Source of the DNA: Labia minor
Taxonomy: Eukaryota > Arthropoda > Insecta > Dermaptera > Spongiphoridae
Assembly: GCA_963082975.1 (NCBI GenBank)
Contig: OY720345.1
Span: 77,159,034-77,223,033, forward strand
Direction of reading: 5' to 3'
DNA length: 64,000 nucleotides
Both the position numbers and the translations under genes were made by a program. A model generated the notes under the pieces. The model did not search any database. It was given only the letters and a program-made list of their open reading frames with translations, and was not told the DNA's origin. Shown in pieces: positions 44,531-55,328 of this stretch; within the stretch, counting starts at the first letter, position 1; each line of letters opens with the position of its first letter.

Positions 44531-46330
44531 ATGGATGATGAGGAGCACGAGATGGACATTGTAACAGATAACTATAAAAAATTCTTTATAACTCATACTA
44601 ATGATCTCTTGGAAAGGTTCGTTGCTAAAATAAATAATCGATTAACGGAAAATCAAGTTCAAATAAATGAACATGAGGTTGGATTACAAAGCTTAAACAT
44701 TAAAGTTCAAAATTGTAATGAGGATAATAATTTAAAATTTAATGAGATAAAGAAAAATTTGAACGATCAAGCTGTTCGGTTGGAAAAATGTCAGGTCTGA
44801 AGTTAAGAATGAAATAAAGGATAAGGTGGATGATATTAATCATAAATTACAACTTTTAGAAATCAAACAGTCCCATACTTCCCCCTTTATGCCTGTCTCG
44901 TCTGTCCTCTCTCCTAACGTAAATTTAAATAATAAAACCTTTAATCCAGTCACAGAAATTGATAATAATCAGAGTCCTAGTCCGTCTAATGTCTTCATGT
45001 CTGTGTATGAAATGCAATCAGTAGCTGAAACGTTACCAAAAATTTACCGACGCTATGATCTTTCAAATAAACATCCAAATGAATTAATCAGAAGGTTTCT
45101 TAAAGCCAGAGAATTCTATAAGTGGAGTGAAACGGCCTCTGTTCAAATTTTTTCCTTTTGCCTTAAAGATCAAGCTAAGGACTGGTTAATCGATCGAGGG
45201 AATTTTTCTTTGGAATTAAATAGTTTATTGAGGGAATTTCAGGAATATTTCTGGTCACAGGCAATTCAATCGAAATTTTATTTGGAACATTTTCGTACAC
45301 CTTTTGATGAAAGAAAACCACTTCATGTTCAGTTTATGGTGAGATTTACATGGGCAAAAGAATTGGATGAAGGTTTTACGGACGATAGAATTTTGTCTAT
45401 TTTAATTGAACTGCTTCCCATTTCCATTCAACATAATTTATTAAATCATTAATTGAATAAAGATGTAATAGTTAATTTAATTAAGAAATATGAAGAGACT
45501 TTTGAATCACCTGGTGCTTGCAATCCATCTTTTACCTATAATCCTACAGTTCACCCATCCTTTTCTTCATTCCATTACAACCCTACATCACCCCATCAGC
45601 AATATAATAATTTAATAAATGATAAAAATAATATTCGCGACAGAGAATATCATGAACATTACCCCTCCTTCCCTCGAGTATCAAATCAGTCACATTCATA
45701 TAACTTTCGTAATAACAATTTTCAAAATTCCACCCCTTTTCGATCCAATAATAATTTTCAAAATTATAATCGCTCTTCACAGAAGCAGCAAGGATATCGA
45801 AGTCGACCCCAAATCAATCCTTTCGCCCACGTAGTAATCCTTTTCATTCCTTTGACAATAGTAAATTTAACAATAATAACACTCAGATATCTTCAACCCC
45901 TATTAACAATACTAACCCTTATTATCGCCATCCGAATAATTATACTAATTCTCCCCTCCCGCAGTCTTCCTTTTATCCAAATGGTAATCCAGGTAAAACA
46001 TCCCTTCCTCCTAACCCCTCCCAAGTAAATTCCTCTCTCAATACCCAGAAGCATTCCCCTCCCACGACTTCGAATCAATATGCCAATGTTCCATCGAATA
46101 TTATCACTGGATCTACTTTTTCATCCCATCCTCATTTAATACAACCCCAACAGAATCTTTCTTGTTCTAATCCCGCTTGTAGTTCACATCTTATAGCATC
46201 CACTGTCCCTCCTACTGTAAGCACTGACACCAGGATAGAAAAGTCTATTCCACCCCCAAAGATCACAGATGTCGATGAAATTGTCCCAGATCCTCCTTTA
46301 AACTTCCAATCTCTATGCCCTTGGGAGACC
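44531..46330 (+). pseudogene. gag of the LTR element, broken
   Basis: ATG 44531 starts MDDEEHEMDIVTDNYKKFF, followed by coiled-coil-like heptads. One extra A near 44,785 shifts the frame, which resumes at SEVKNEIKDK. A capsid-like region runs DLSNKHPNELIRRFLKAREF, FCLKDQAKDWLIDRG, FRTPFDERKPLHVQF and ends at an in-frame TAA (45450-45452). The same frame continues beyond it (KDVIVNLIKKYEETFESPG) into a Pro/Asn/Ser/Tyr-rich tail that shifts once more near 45,825. No CCHC knuckle is seen. It is not functional as a single protein without recoding. Confidence 0.75.
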
Positions 46331-46947
46331 CGGACATAGAGAAAGGGAAAGAGGTCTCCAACAGTAATAAAATTGATCAAAATAAATTCTCACCCCCTTC
46401 GAAATTTAATTTTTCTAATAACACTTTTGAGTGGTTGCTTTCTGATTTTTTTGGCTTTCATGAGCATGCCTTTTTAGATACTGGATCGGAAATGTCACTA
46501 ATTAATGAACAGTTTTTTATATCTCATAACTTTAGATTCAATAATCCTCGAATTCTGCGTATCAATTCAACTTATCTTAATGGAGTGGATGGAAAGAAAA
46601 GTAAAAAAATTAATAAGTCTGTCCTCTTGAACTTTAAAATAAATGAATTAAATTTTTTGTCAACCCCGTCTCTTAAACTCAGTCTTTTATTCGGTATAAA
46701 TTTTTTTCGATTAAATGAAATTCATTTTAAATTTTCAAATCAATGTACTAAAATTTCTTGTCAAAATCAAACAGTCTCATTTCCGTCTCAAGTCTTATCT
46801 AATGTCCAGTATGTCTCCTTTGCCATCCCTAAATTTTCTTATAGTAAGCCATTTGATAAGTTGAATCAGTCCATTCTAACTTGTGAATATAATGATGAAT
46901 TGAATTTATTATTATCTGAATTTAATGACAAAAGGTTATGTTCATGA
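46315..46947 (+). pseudogene. retroviral-type aspartic protease region
   Basis: Contains HAFLDTGSEMSLINEQF with the D-T-G active site, within a frame of about 210 residues. The flap and second conserved region are poorly recognisable. It overlaps the next frame by 23 bases. Confidence 0.7.
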
Positions 46948-47320
46948 GATTAAATTAAGGGATTATACTCCGCACCAACTTTATCAGCATCCCATTGACC
47001 TTGGTCATAGGGAAGCATTAAATTCTCTCACTAATCAATATCTTGAATGGGGAGTAATTGAGAGATCTCAGTCTCAGTATGTGAATCCGATTCGTGTAGT
47101 GGCAAAGCAGAACGGTCCAATTAGGATGTGTTTGGATGCAAGAAAAATAAATAAAAAATCCCTATCAGATTATGAAATTCCACCTCCACCCGATGAATTA
47201 TTATTCCTAAAAGAACAACCATATGTTTTGTCCACTTTAGACCTAACCAAATCCTATTGGCAAATTAGTTTATCATCCTCTTCAAAGTTTAGTCTTGCTC
47301 TTAATACTTTTATGTGGTTA
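46925..47320 (+). pseudogene. start of Ty3 reverse transcriptase, truncated
   Basis: Shows the standard N-terminal RT blocks: HPIDLGHREALNSLTNQYLE, EWGVIERSQSQYVNPIRVVA, RMCLDARKINKKSL and LSTLDLTKSYWQI with the first catalytic Asp. After SKFSLALNTF the sequence jumps in frame to an integrase-like module. The YxDD box, thumb and RNase H are missing. Confidence 0.85.
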
Positions 47321-47941
47321 TTTTTAAATTTTTTATTGTTTAATAATGTACTGTGCATGAGAGATAGAATCACTGAATTACCCCGTTTTGTCATTCCTCC
47401 ACCTGTTCAAAATTTTATTGTTAATTGCTTTCACATTAATTATGATCACAACGGCATAGTTAAAACAAAATGGTTAATCGGTAAAGAATTCTTTTGGAAA
47501 AATTTAATTAAAACTGTTAAATCTGTATCAAGTCTGTCTACTGTTAGTTTTAAAAAAATTCCTATGTCACAATGTTTAAAGGCAACAGTCAAAGAAAAAA
47601 ATATAGATAAGTATGTCCCGTCTCTTATAGGAAATTGTGAATTAAATAAAAGTCTGTCTTATAAAAAATTTTTCTTGTTTAATAATGTCCTGTTTATGAG
47701 AAATAAAATAACTAAATCATCCCTTCTTGTCGTTTCAGCCCCATATCAAAATTTAATAGACAATTTCTTTCCTTTTAGTTATGTTCACTATGTAAAAAGT
47801 AAAAAAGTAAAACAAAATGATGAGAATTATATTATAAAAAATTTAATAAAAGCTGTTAAGTCTGTCTTAAGTAACTGTTTTGTCTGTCCACGAAATAAGT
47901 ATCCGCAGAAGTATAAATATCAGGGTCTTTTCCATGTATAA
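47321..47941 (+). pseudogene. two tandem integrase N-terminal zinc-finger-like modules
   Basis: Module 1 (47,330-47,600) reads FLLFNNVLCMRDRITELPRF, then CFHINYDHNGIVKTKWLIGK, then FFWKNLIKTVKSV: the two His of an HHCC finger are present but the CxxC is lost. Module 2 (47,605-47,941) reads FFLFNNVLFMRNKITKSSLL, then IIKNLIKAVKSVLSNCFVC: the Cys pair is present but the His pair has decayed. The two modules are clearly related. They stay in the RT frame, so one fused RT-ZF-ZF product of 338 residues is open from 46925. Confidence 0.7.
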
Positions 47942-49167
47942 AAGAATTTTTAAACCAAAATTCCCACCACTAACAGAATATTAGGGAAATTTAACCGTAG
48001 ACTTAAAATTGATTCACGAATAGATTTAATGTTTTTTTCTCTCTAAATAAAAAATGAAACATTGAAGTATGAAGATAGAAGGGTGTGCGAAAATGTTTAG
48101 TGAAGAGTAATTAATGATTATTGATTCTTTATTTGTTAGGGACATTGTTAGGGAAAATAGGAAATAATTGCAAGTAGAATACATATGAAAAAATGGTAAA
48201 GAAATGGAATTATAAGTAAATTGTTATGAGAGATTAGTAAATTTAGATGTATTTTATTTTTATTTTTTTTTTATATAAAGAAAAAATGTTAAAAATTATA
48301 ATTGAACTGAATAAAAATCAAATGTCCTTTAATCGTAATATTCCTCAGTGGATCATGAGTTGTAGGTGTTGGTGTTGTTGGCATGAATATCTATAGAGAG
48401 AAAAGATTTGAGTTTGTTTTAAGAATTGATTTTTTGAATTTCAAATGAAATTGAAGTCTCTAGCTGTTTTGGTCATTGTCTGTGGGAGAATGGTGAAGTT
48501 CATTGGAGAAGGGCCTGTCCGTTTAAGAAAAAGCATAAATGAAAGAAATAATTGTAGAGTTTAAAAAAAAAATGATGTAAGAGTAATGTCATTGAGATGA
48601 ATTTTTTTAAATTTGAATTTTATTTTATGTTTTCAATTCGAATTATAATGTGAAGGAATATTTTGTTAACTTTTAAAATAAAAGTCTTACTAAGTAGTGT
48701 TAATTAATGAATCAAATAATTTATTATAAAATTTAATATGGGAATGTCAATTTTTTAAAATCACTAATAGAAATTTATATTATTATAATAAGAGTAAATA
48801 AATTGTTTTATTGTTAATTTCTGGATAATTCAAAAAACGAATTATAAAATTGTACAAATTTCTGTTTTTCTAAATAACATTCAAATAAGTGTTATCTATA
48901 AAAATATTGCAAATAAAAAAATTGTAAATATTTAGTTTTAAGTATAAATCCAAAAAAAAAAAATAGAATTAGAATAGTGATTAAGGGTTATGTTGAACAT
49001 TTTAAAACTTTAGACTAATAAACTTTTAAAAAAAAAACCCTAGTGAAAAGTGAACAAGTGTGAGTGTAAGGTGTGTTTTGTTTTTTTTTGAAAAAAAAAT
49101 ATTTTTTTTGTAGACTACAACAATTTTTAAAAAAAAAAATATTTTTTTTTAAAGCCAACAAGGGGGA
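47942..49167 (+). other. non-coding 3' part of the LTR element
   Basis: No integrase core or envelope-like frame is found. The part near 48,420-48,520 also occurs in the remnants at 30.2 and 60.3 kb. The polypurine tract lies at about 49,160-49,167. Confidence 0.6.
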
Positions 49168-49927
49168 TGTAATGAAATTTTAATGATAGCAATTAGGAGA
49201 ATTTTATTTTTTGAAGAATTTCCTGTGAAATTAAATAAAGAATGGGATATTCTCCAGAATTGCTTAAATTAATATGAAACCCAAAAAAAAATCAAAATTC
49301 CAACGAAGTCCTGTTAAGCCAGGGTCAAGAATCAAATCCTCCCCGACTCGGAGCCGAATTAGAACACCCGATTGGCTGAGAGCCTGGAGAACCATAAAAG
49401 TTATGTGGAGGGAGAAGAGCAGCCGGTCGGAGCGAAAGGTTGAGCAGGAGGACTTAGAGAAGTGAATGATAAGTGAGAGGATCATAAAAAAATTGGTGGA
49501 GAACAAAAAAAAACCAAAAAACAGCGTGTTCGTCCGCCATATTGAAAGAAAAAAAACAACATCCAGAGAGTGAAAGAGTTCCTGCAGAGAGAAACCAAGA
49601 CAACATTGCCGACCATCAGCTGGGATTCGTTGGAACCACGCATCTTCAGTACAAGAATCCACCTGTTCGAGTTGCGGGGTCTTCCTTGGTTTCTCTAACC
49701 TCCTCAATATCTAAAGAACTTCACCCTGAAGCTGGATTTACTATTCCAAAGTGCTACCATTATACCCTTGTTGAGACCATTTTTACACCCTTCTTTAATC
49801 CTTCAAACCCTTTTTTTTATATATTCAAATAACACACTTAAAAAATTTCAATAAAAAATGTTCAACTTTTTTTACATAAAATTTTCTTTTATATTGTTTT
49901 CCCTTACTGACCCAAAATAACACTTCA
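49168..49927 (+). repeat. 3' LTR
   Basis: 760 bp; pair of 42847-43606 with about ten differences, for example ttccaacgaagtcctg against ttccaattaagtcctg. Confidence 0.93.
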
Positions 49928-50040
49928 ATATATATATTAATAATACAATTATGATAGATAATATTTAAGATAATCACCAAATATTCTAAATAAAATTTAG
50001 CTACTATGTATATATATATATATATAATTTTGACAGTTGT

Positions 50041-50550
50041 TCAATAATAATGAAATTTTCGAATAATAGAAAGTGACGGCTCTTTGTGAACTAAGCTGTC
50101 AAATAAAGCAATAAATTCAGGCCAATCGTCCAGTTTGCCTGAAAATGTAGGTAATTCTAATTTAGGTAGATTATTAATTGATGAAGGATTATTATTAGTT
50201 GCCCCAGACGCTACGGAATGATTCGAAGTTGTCTCTGGAGGAATAGCTTTTCGAAATTTGAAATAATTTTCTTTTGTGGCGTCAATTAGGTTAAAGGTAG
50301 CGCAATTAGTTTGTGTGGTCTCTAAACAAAGAGATTTATCAGATGTGGTAGCATTATGCAGACGAATTTTATTCTGAACATTTATAAATTCGACTTCTAA
50401 TTCATTGAGTCTCTCATAGTAAATGCGGAATGATTCTACTGTCTCTATAGTAAGAGTTTTGGACTTTTTATATATATCGTTAATGAGGGTAAATATATCT
50501 TCTCTTTCGGCTTGGAGGATAATATTATTTTCTTCATGCTTAATCTCCAT
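50041..50550 (-). pseudogene. BEL/Pao gag N-terminal region (DUF1759)
   Basis: ATG at 50550 starts a 169-codon frame. A coiled-coil-like N-terminus is followed by LPKLELPTFSGKLDDWPEF, FIALFDSLVHKEP and IRKFHY, the signature of the DUF1759 gag domain of BEL/Pao elements. The frame ends just after this block, where the element is truncated; protease, RT and integrase are absent. Confidence 0.9.
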
Positions 50551-51120
50551 TGTGAATAAGTTTATGAGAAGGATATGTGAGCTTTCTGGAAATATAGTAA
50601 ATATCTATCTATTATTTATTAGATAGAGCAAAGAAAATTTTAAAAAATACAAAAATAAAAAGTTTAAGTTAAATTTCAATGTCACGGTAAGTTTACAAAA
50701 GAATATATATAATATTTTTTTTTTGGTATTTATATAATGTTTTATTATTATTATTATTATTAATAAATTATGTAAATTTTATACATAGATAAATTAATTT
50801 AGATTTTAGAAATAATTTAATTTAAATGAAATTAGATCAAAATAGTTATTTAATATTTGAAATGATATTTATACTTTGAAATATTAAAGGATTATTTTCT
50901 TCTTTTAATATACAAAATAATTAATAATATTAATAATATAAGAAATATTAATAATATAAGAAATTGTTTTAAATAATAATAAAATATGAAATTGGAAGGA
51001 AGAAATATCTTTTCAACAAAAAAGTTGTTAAGTGTTCATTTAAGAGACGGTACCTTCTAATCTTCTTCGATTCAAAAGTCTTGTTGATTAGGCTGCCAGT
51101 TCCACCTTTCGGGCGCCATT

Positions 51121-51345
51121 TGTAAATAACAAGGAAAAATAAAAATAAAAAAAAATTGATGAATTAAATAATTTATTTATTGACCAGGATTCGGCTGGGA
51201 TGGCAACATAATACAAAGACTTATACTTATTATAAAAAACTAAAATAAAGAATGAACAAATTAGTAGTAAATTAGTAGTAAATTATGAATAATATATATA
51301 TGTTTACAAGTAGTTATTTTTTTATTTCTTTTACTCACCGTGACA
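51121..51345 (-). repeat. 5' LTR of the BEL/Pao element
   Basis: TG...CA borders, AATAAA-type signals (gtcaataaataaatta) inside, followed by the primer binding site. No partner LTR is found in the window, so the borders are inferred. Confidence 0.6.
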
Positions 51346-52184
51346 AAAGATAAACACGAATCAAGTCATATTTCATCGTTATATTAATTATTTTCATTGA
51401 ATTCATAGATAAAGCGTAATTTTTTACTAATATTTTACGGAAAAATCTACATTTTTATATACAAGGGATAAATTTATGTATTATATATGATTTTCTACAT
51501 TTTCTCATTCTAAACACAAATTAATACATAGATCCCCGATAACTTAATTATTTTCACTGTATTCATAGAAAAAGGGTAATTATTTACAAATATTTTATGG
51601 AAAAATCTACTTTTTTAATTACGAGGGATAAATGTATGTATTATATATAATGTTTTTTCATTTTCTGATCCTAAATACGAATAAATTCATATTTCAGGAC
51701 TATTTTTTTATCGTATATTATTATATTATATTAAATAATATAATATTTATATATTAATTTTTAAAATCATTTTTCAAGAATAAAAATATTCAGGTATCTG
51801 AAATATCGATGAAACTATTTTTTTGCTAACTTGGTTCCTTGTTCTTTAACAATTGAATTTTGTTTACTTGTAGAAGAATGAAAAAAAGTTCAAACCAATA
51901 CAAAAGGACTTTTTCAAACCTTTGAAAATAGATAATATCCATGTATATATTTCACTTTAAGAAAACAAATGTTATTATTTGATGATTTTTTATAATAGTA
52001 TTAAGGAAATATTTGTTTTTATAAAATATTTTAGAAAATGTTTTTAGAAAATATTTTCTCTAAGTCACTTTTTTCTACCTGTTAAATTTTTTTAAGTTTT
52101 TTAGAAATATCTTTCTAGAATTTTCTGCATCTTTGTTTATAAAAAGTAGCATATTCATGCGAATATGTTACAATATATTATATT
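51346..52184. other. AT-rich DNA with an internal direct duplication
   Basis: Two related stretches near 51,400-51,520 and 51,545-51,690 share attattttcattgaattcat-like and ggaaaaatctac blocks, an old tandem duplication of about 140 bp. No gene. Confidence 0.45.
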
Positions 52185-52614
52185 TAAATTAAATTTAATT
52201 AATTATAAATTAAAATCAATAAATAATTTTTATTAAACCAGCGCATGTTTGGCTTTTTGTTAATGGCACATGATTTGCAGTGTTTGAAAATTAATTCCGG
52301 TCCTTTCAGCGATTCAATCAAGCTGAAATTCTATATATAGCAGTTTTATACAATTTTTAATCACGTGGAAAAAGTTTCTCACATATTTCTTTATTTTTAC
52401 GGTCACTTTAAAGGAAAAAAAACATCAAAACGTTGTAGGTATTGACCCTCTTCCGGTTGAGCTACATTTCTCAAAAGTTGATCAAAAACTACGAATTTTG
52501 AATAATGCCCGTATACCAAATTTCATTATTCTAGCTAAAACCGTTTTTGCCTACACTTGTCTACATACACATATACACATAGACATTTTTCTCAGCCTTA
52601 TCTGGCGAGATAGT
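52185..52614 (-). repeat. dispersed repeat family B, copy 3
   Basis: Reverse-orientation copy lacking the gtggagacactccag end: it begins within the AT-rich part and finishes with tggcgagatagt. It shares gcgcatgtttggc, cgattcaatcaagc, acggtcactttaaa and gtctacatacacat with the other copies. Confidence 0.75.
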
Positions 52615-53034
52615 AAAAATATTATGTACATTTTTTAAACATAGATTAAAAGGCTATTTTATGAACAATTTTCACTTTTTTAATAATTATAATTATGACT
52701 TTTTAATAATTAAATATAAAATCATTAGAAATTTATAATTTTATCTTTAAAAAGAGAGATTAAAAAAAATAAGAAAATCAAAATATTGGAAAAAATATAT
52801 AATAGCGAGGTAGAAAAAAGGTTCGAACCCCACTCTTGTTATTTTTACTTAAGGGGTCTTCTGATTGGTTGCCTATTTTGACACACCCCTTTGTTCGACT
52901 TAAACGGCACCCACAATTTCATTCAGTTACCATTTGCTCTCTGCATCTCATCAAGTGAACATATTAGCGCGCTTGCTACCTGAGTGTAATTTTCAAATTT
53001 TTTTGTTTTTGATTTGATTTTTTGTTTTTTAATC
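52615..53034. promoter_or_regulatory. upstream region of the F-box/LRR gene
   Basis: The part 52,830-53,034 is less AT-rich (cttctgattggttgcctatt includes an ATTGG/CCAAT-type box; cgcgcttgctacctgagtg follows) and leads into the ATG at 53035. It is likely promoter and 5' UTR. No TATA box can be singled out. Confidence 0.4.
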
Positions 53035-53210
53035 ATGCCATCCAAAAAGATGAAAAAAACCAACCATTGTGTTCAGAAGATGACTCCTCAATATCAACAG
53101 TAAGTATTGTACATTTTTAAAAGCTATTTATGTAGAATAATAATAAAAAAAAACATTTTTTAATTTTGTAAATCCGTTTATCTGTTAATTCTAGTGATGA
53201 TGTAGAATTC

Positions 53211-55328
53211 AGTGAGTAGCTCTCGAATAGATTGGATGTGTTAAATCGGATTCCTGCTCCCGAAGTGGATTTGTGGGACCTTCTAGCTTTTTTTGTTTCA
53301 AGTCTGCCAATTTTGGTGAGATCTGATTCACTACGCATGTATATATGTATATTTACTTAAATGAAACAAACTGAATTCAAATTTTGACAATTTTGTTGTG
53401 TTTTTATAAAAATTTTATATATTTTTTCTATAATTTTCTTGCTAAATAATAGGATTGTTAGTTAAATACTTTCTTATTTTAGATTTTTATCCTTAAATCG
53501 CCTTATTCCAAATCCTAGTTAAAGATTTTATTTATTTTTAATTTTAGTTTATCTTTAATTTTTCCAAGGCTTTATCTCCTAAGGTCAGTCACACCAAAGA
53601 GCCAGGGCTGTGTGAAGAAAATTTATCCTCTCACCTCCCCCCCATATCCTTCCCTTGTACACACCTTTTATAAATATAAATGTATATATTTGTATATTTT
53701 TGTATCTTTACAATAAGTAAATAGTTAATTAAATAGATTATAGGAATAATTATTGTTTTTATTTTATTATAATATGAGTCGGCATGAACTTGGATAAGGA
53801 GTCAATAAACCCTTTCCAAGGGACAAAATTACAGAGAACCCCGCCGTTCAAATCTCAAATGGAAGATGTGTGTAAGAAGGATGTAAATAGGGAAATCACT
53901 GAAAATTCAAATAATGAATTAGAAACATTATCTGAAAATGAAATCTTAAAAAATGAAAATAGTCATTTAAAAGAGGTGATAAAAAACCTCACAAAAGATC
54001 TTCAAGAAATAAAAAGCAAGATCTTAGGAAATCCTTGCCCTGAAATTACATCTGATAAACAGGAAGTAGACACTAAATTGCAAAATTCGAAAACTTCTGA
54101 CAATGCAATTGTATATCTCACGGACGAAGAGGAATTGGAAAATGAAATAGGATGGTCAACGGTAAATAGACATGGGAATAAAAAAAGGAAAACTTTTTAT
54201 TCTCTTGAAAATTTACAAAATAAAGAGGACAATTTTGAAAAATCTAATAATAGAAATGTAAACAGCAAACTACTGAATCATATTGGTTAAACAATCCAAA
54301 TGTAAAAACAGCAAATCGTTTTGAAAATCTTCAGGTTGAAACTGTAAATAAAAAAACAACTGGAAAAGCAGTAAAACCTCCTCCGATCTTTGTAGCGGGA
54401 GTTGAAAATATTCAACCGCTAATGAATCTATTAAATAAAATGGGACCAAATTGTTTTAATATAAAATGTTTGAAAGAAAATGAGGTTAAGATCCAACCAT
54501 ATGAACCTCATATCTATACATCAATTATTAAAGAGTTGGAATCTAAAAACACTCAATTCCATACATATCAGCTAAAGAAAGATAGGCCATTTAAAGTTGT
54601 ATTAAGGAACATGCATCATTCAATGCCTGCCGAAGATATTCAAGAGGCACTACTAAATCATGGACATGAAGTAATAAATATACACAATATAAAAAATAAA
54701 AATAAAAACCCTCTACCTTTATTCTTCATAGACCTTAAACCTAAACCTAGTAATAAAGATATATATAATATCAAAAATATCCTTAATACAATTGTCACAT
54801 TTGAACCACCAATATCCTAAAAGAGAAATTCCTCAATGTTTTAATTGTCAACTTTTTGGCCACACAAAAAATTTTTGTGCAAGAAAACCCAAATGTGTGA
54901 AATGTGCTATGGCACATTTAACAAAAGACGAAATAAACATCCTAAGTGAAAAGTATATTAAAAAAATGGAAAACCATCCAAATGTGTTAGTTAAAAAATT
55001 ACTAGTTAGGGATGATACAATCAAGAGATTAAAAAGATATGATATATTGGATCTCGTTAATAGAAAATTTTGACATTCATGTGTGACAAAGTGAAGTGCG
55101 TGTTTATGAAATGTTCGGGATGAGTGTGTGTGTTTAGTGTATAATATTTAAAACTAATATGTGTGTGTTAAGTGCAAATATGTTGCTTGGCATGATATTG
55201 TATTGCCAATGATATGTATGTATTGTTTGTATTTCATATTTTATAAAAATTACTTATTGCCTATATTAAAATAGGCAGATTGTATATTTTCTGAAATAAT
55301 ATATAAAAAAAAAAAAAAAAAAAAAAAA
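53211..55328 (+). mobile_element. Jockey-like half-LINE (ORF1 plus ORF2 tail only)
   Basis: Starts agtgagtagctctcgaatag, ends in about 25 A, and is flanked by atgtagaattc at 53200-53210 and 55329-55339, an 11-bp target duplication. ORF1 (from ATG 53784) is open in three successive frames, with breaks near 54,287 and 54,815. They encode MSRHELG-type start sequence, a coiled coil, an RRM-like or PRE_C2HC-like segment (FKVVLRNMHHSMPAEDIQEA, then LFFIDLKPKPSNKDIYNIKN), and zinc knuckles (CFNCQLFGHTKNFCARKPKC, then VKCAMAHLT). Right after the knuckle the frame continues as DEINILSEKYIKKMENHPN and IKRLKRYDILDLV, the typical last 45 residues of Jockey-type ORF2. The endonuclease and reverse transcriptase are missing. 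Confidence 0.85.
53784..55073 (+). pseudogene. ORF1/ORF2-tail fusion of the half-LINE
   Basis: Three frames: 53784-54287, about 54288-54815 and about 54815-55073. The breaks occur next to ttggttaaacaat and accaccaatatcc, each resolved by a one-base change. CCHC spacing in the first knuckle is C-x2-C-x4-H-x4-C. Such ORF1 proteins bind element RNA. Whether the breaks are real or sequencing errors is open. Confidence 0.7.

Larger units (their letters stand above)
42847..49927 (+). mobile_element. Ty3-like LTR retrotransposon with both LTRs, internally deleted
   Basis: LTRs of 760 bp at 42847-43606 and 49168-49927 start tgtaatgaaa and end acacttca. They differ at roughly ten positions, so insertion is fairly recent. 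A primer binding site candidate tggaggcgtccaaccgag follows the 5' LTR directly, and a polypurine tract aagggggat precedes the 3' LTR. Order inside: leader, gag, protease, start of reverse transcriptase, two integrase zinc-finger-like modules, long non-coding part. No clean target duplication is seen in the AT-rich flanks. The missing RT and integrase cores mean it can move only in trans, if at all. Confidence 0.9.
50041..51345 (-). mobile_element. 5' end of a BEL/Pao element: LTR, primer site, leader, gag start
   Basis: On the minus strand the LTR 51345-51121 starts tgtcacggtgag and ends ttgttatttaca (225 bp). Two bases later comes tggcgcccgaaaggtgg, which resembles a lysine-type primer binding site. 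A leader of about 570 bp leads to the gag ATG at 50550. The rest is deleted. Confidence 0.75.

Noticed and set aside
52942-53034. Alternative exon 1 frame of the F-box gene with one extra A, giving a more acidic N-terminus
   Set aside because: The unedited frame keeps codon phase into exon 2 (CA|T, then GAT GAT); the edited one would hit TGA at the junction.
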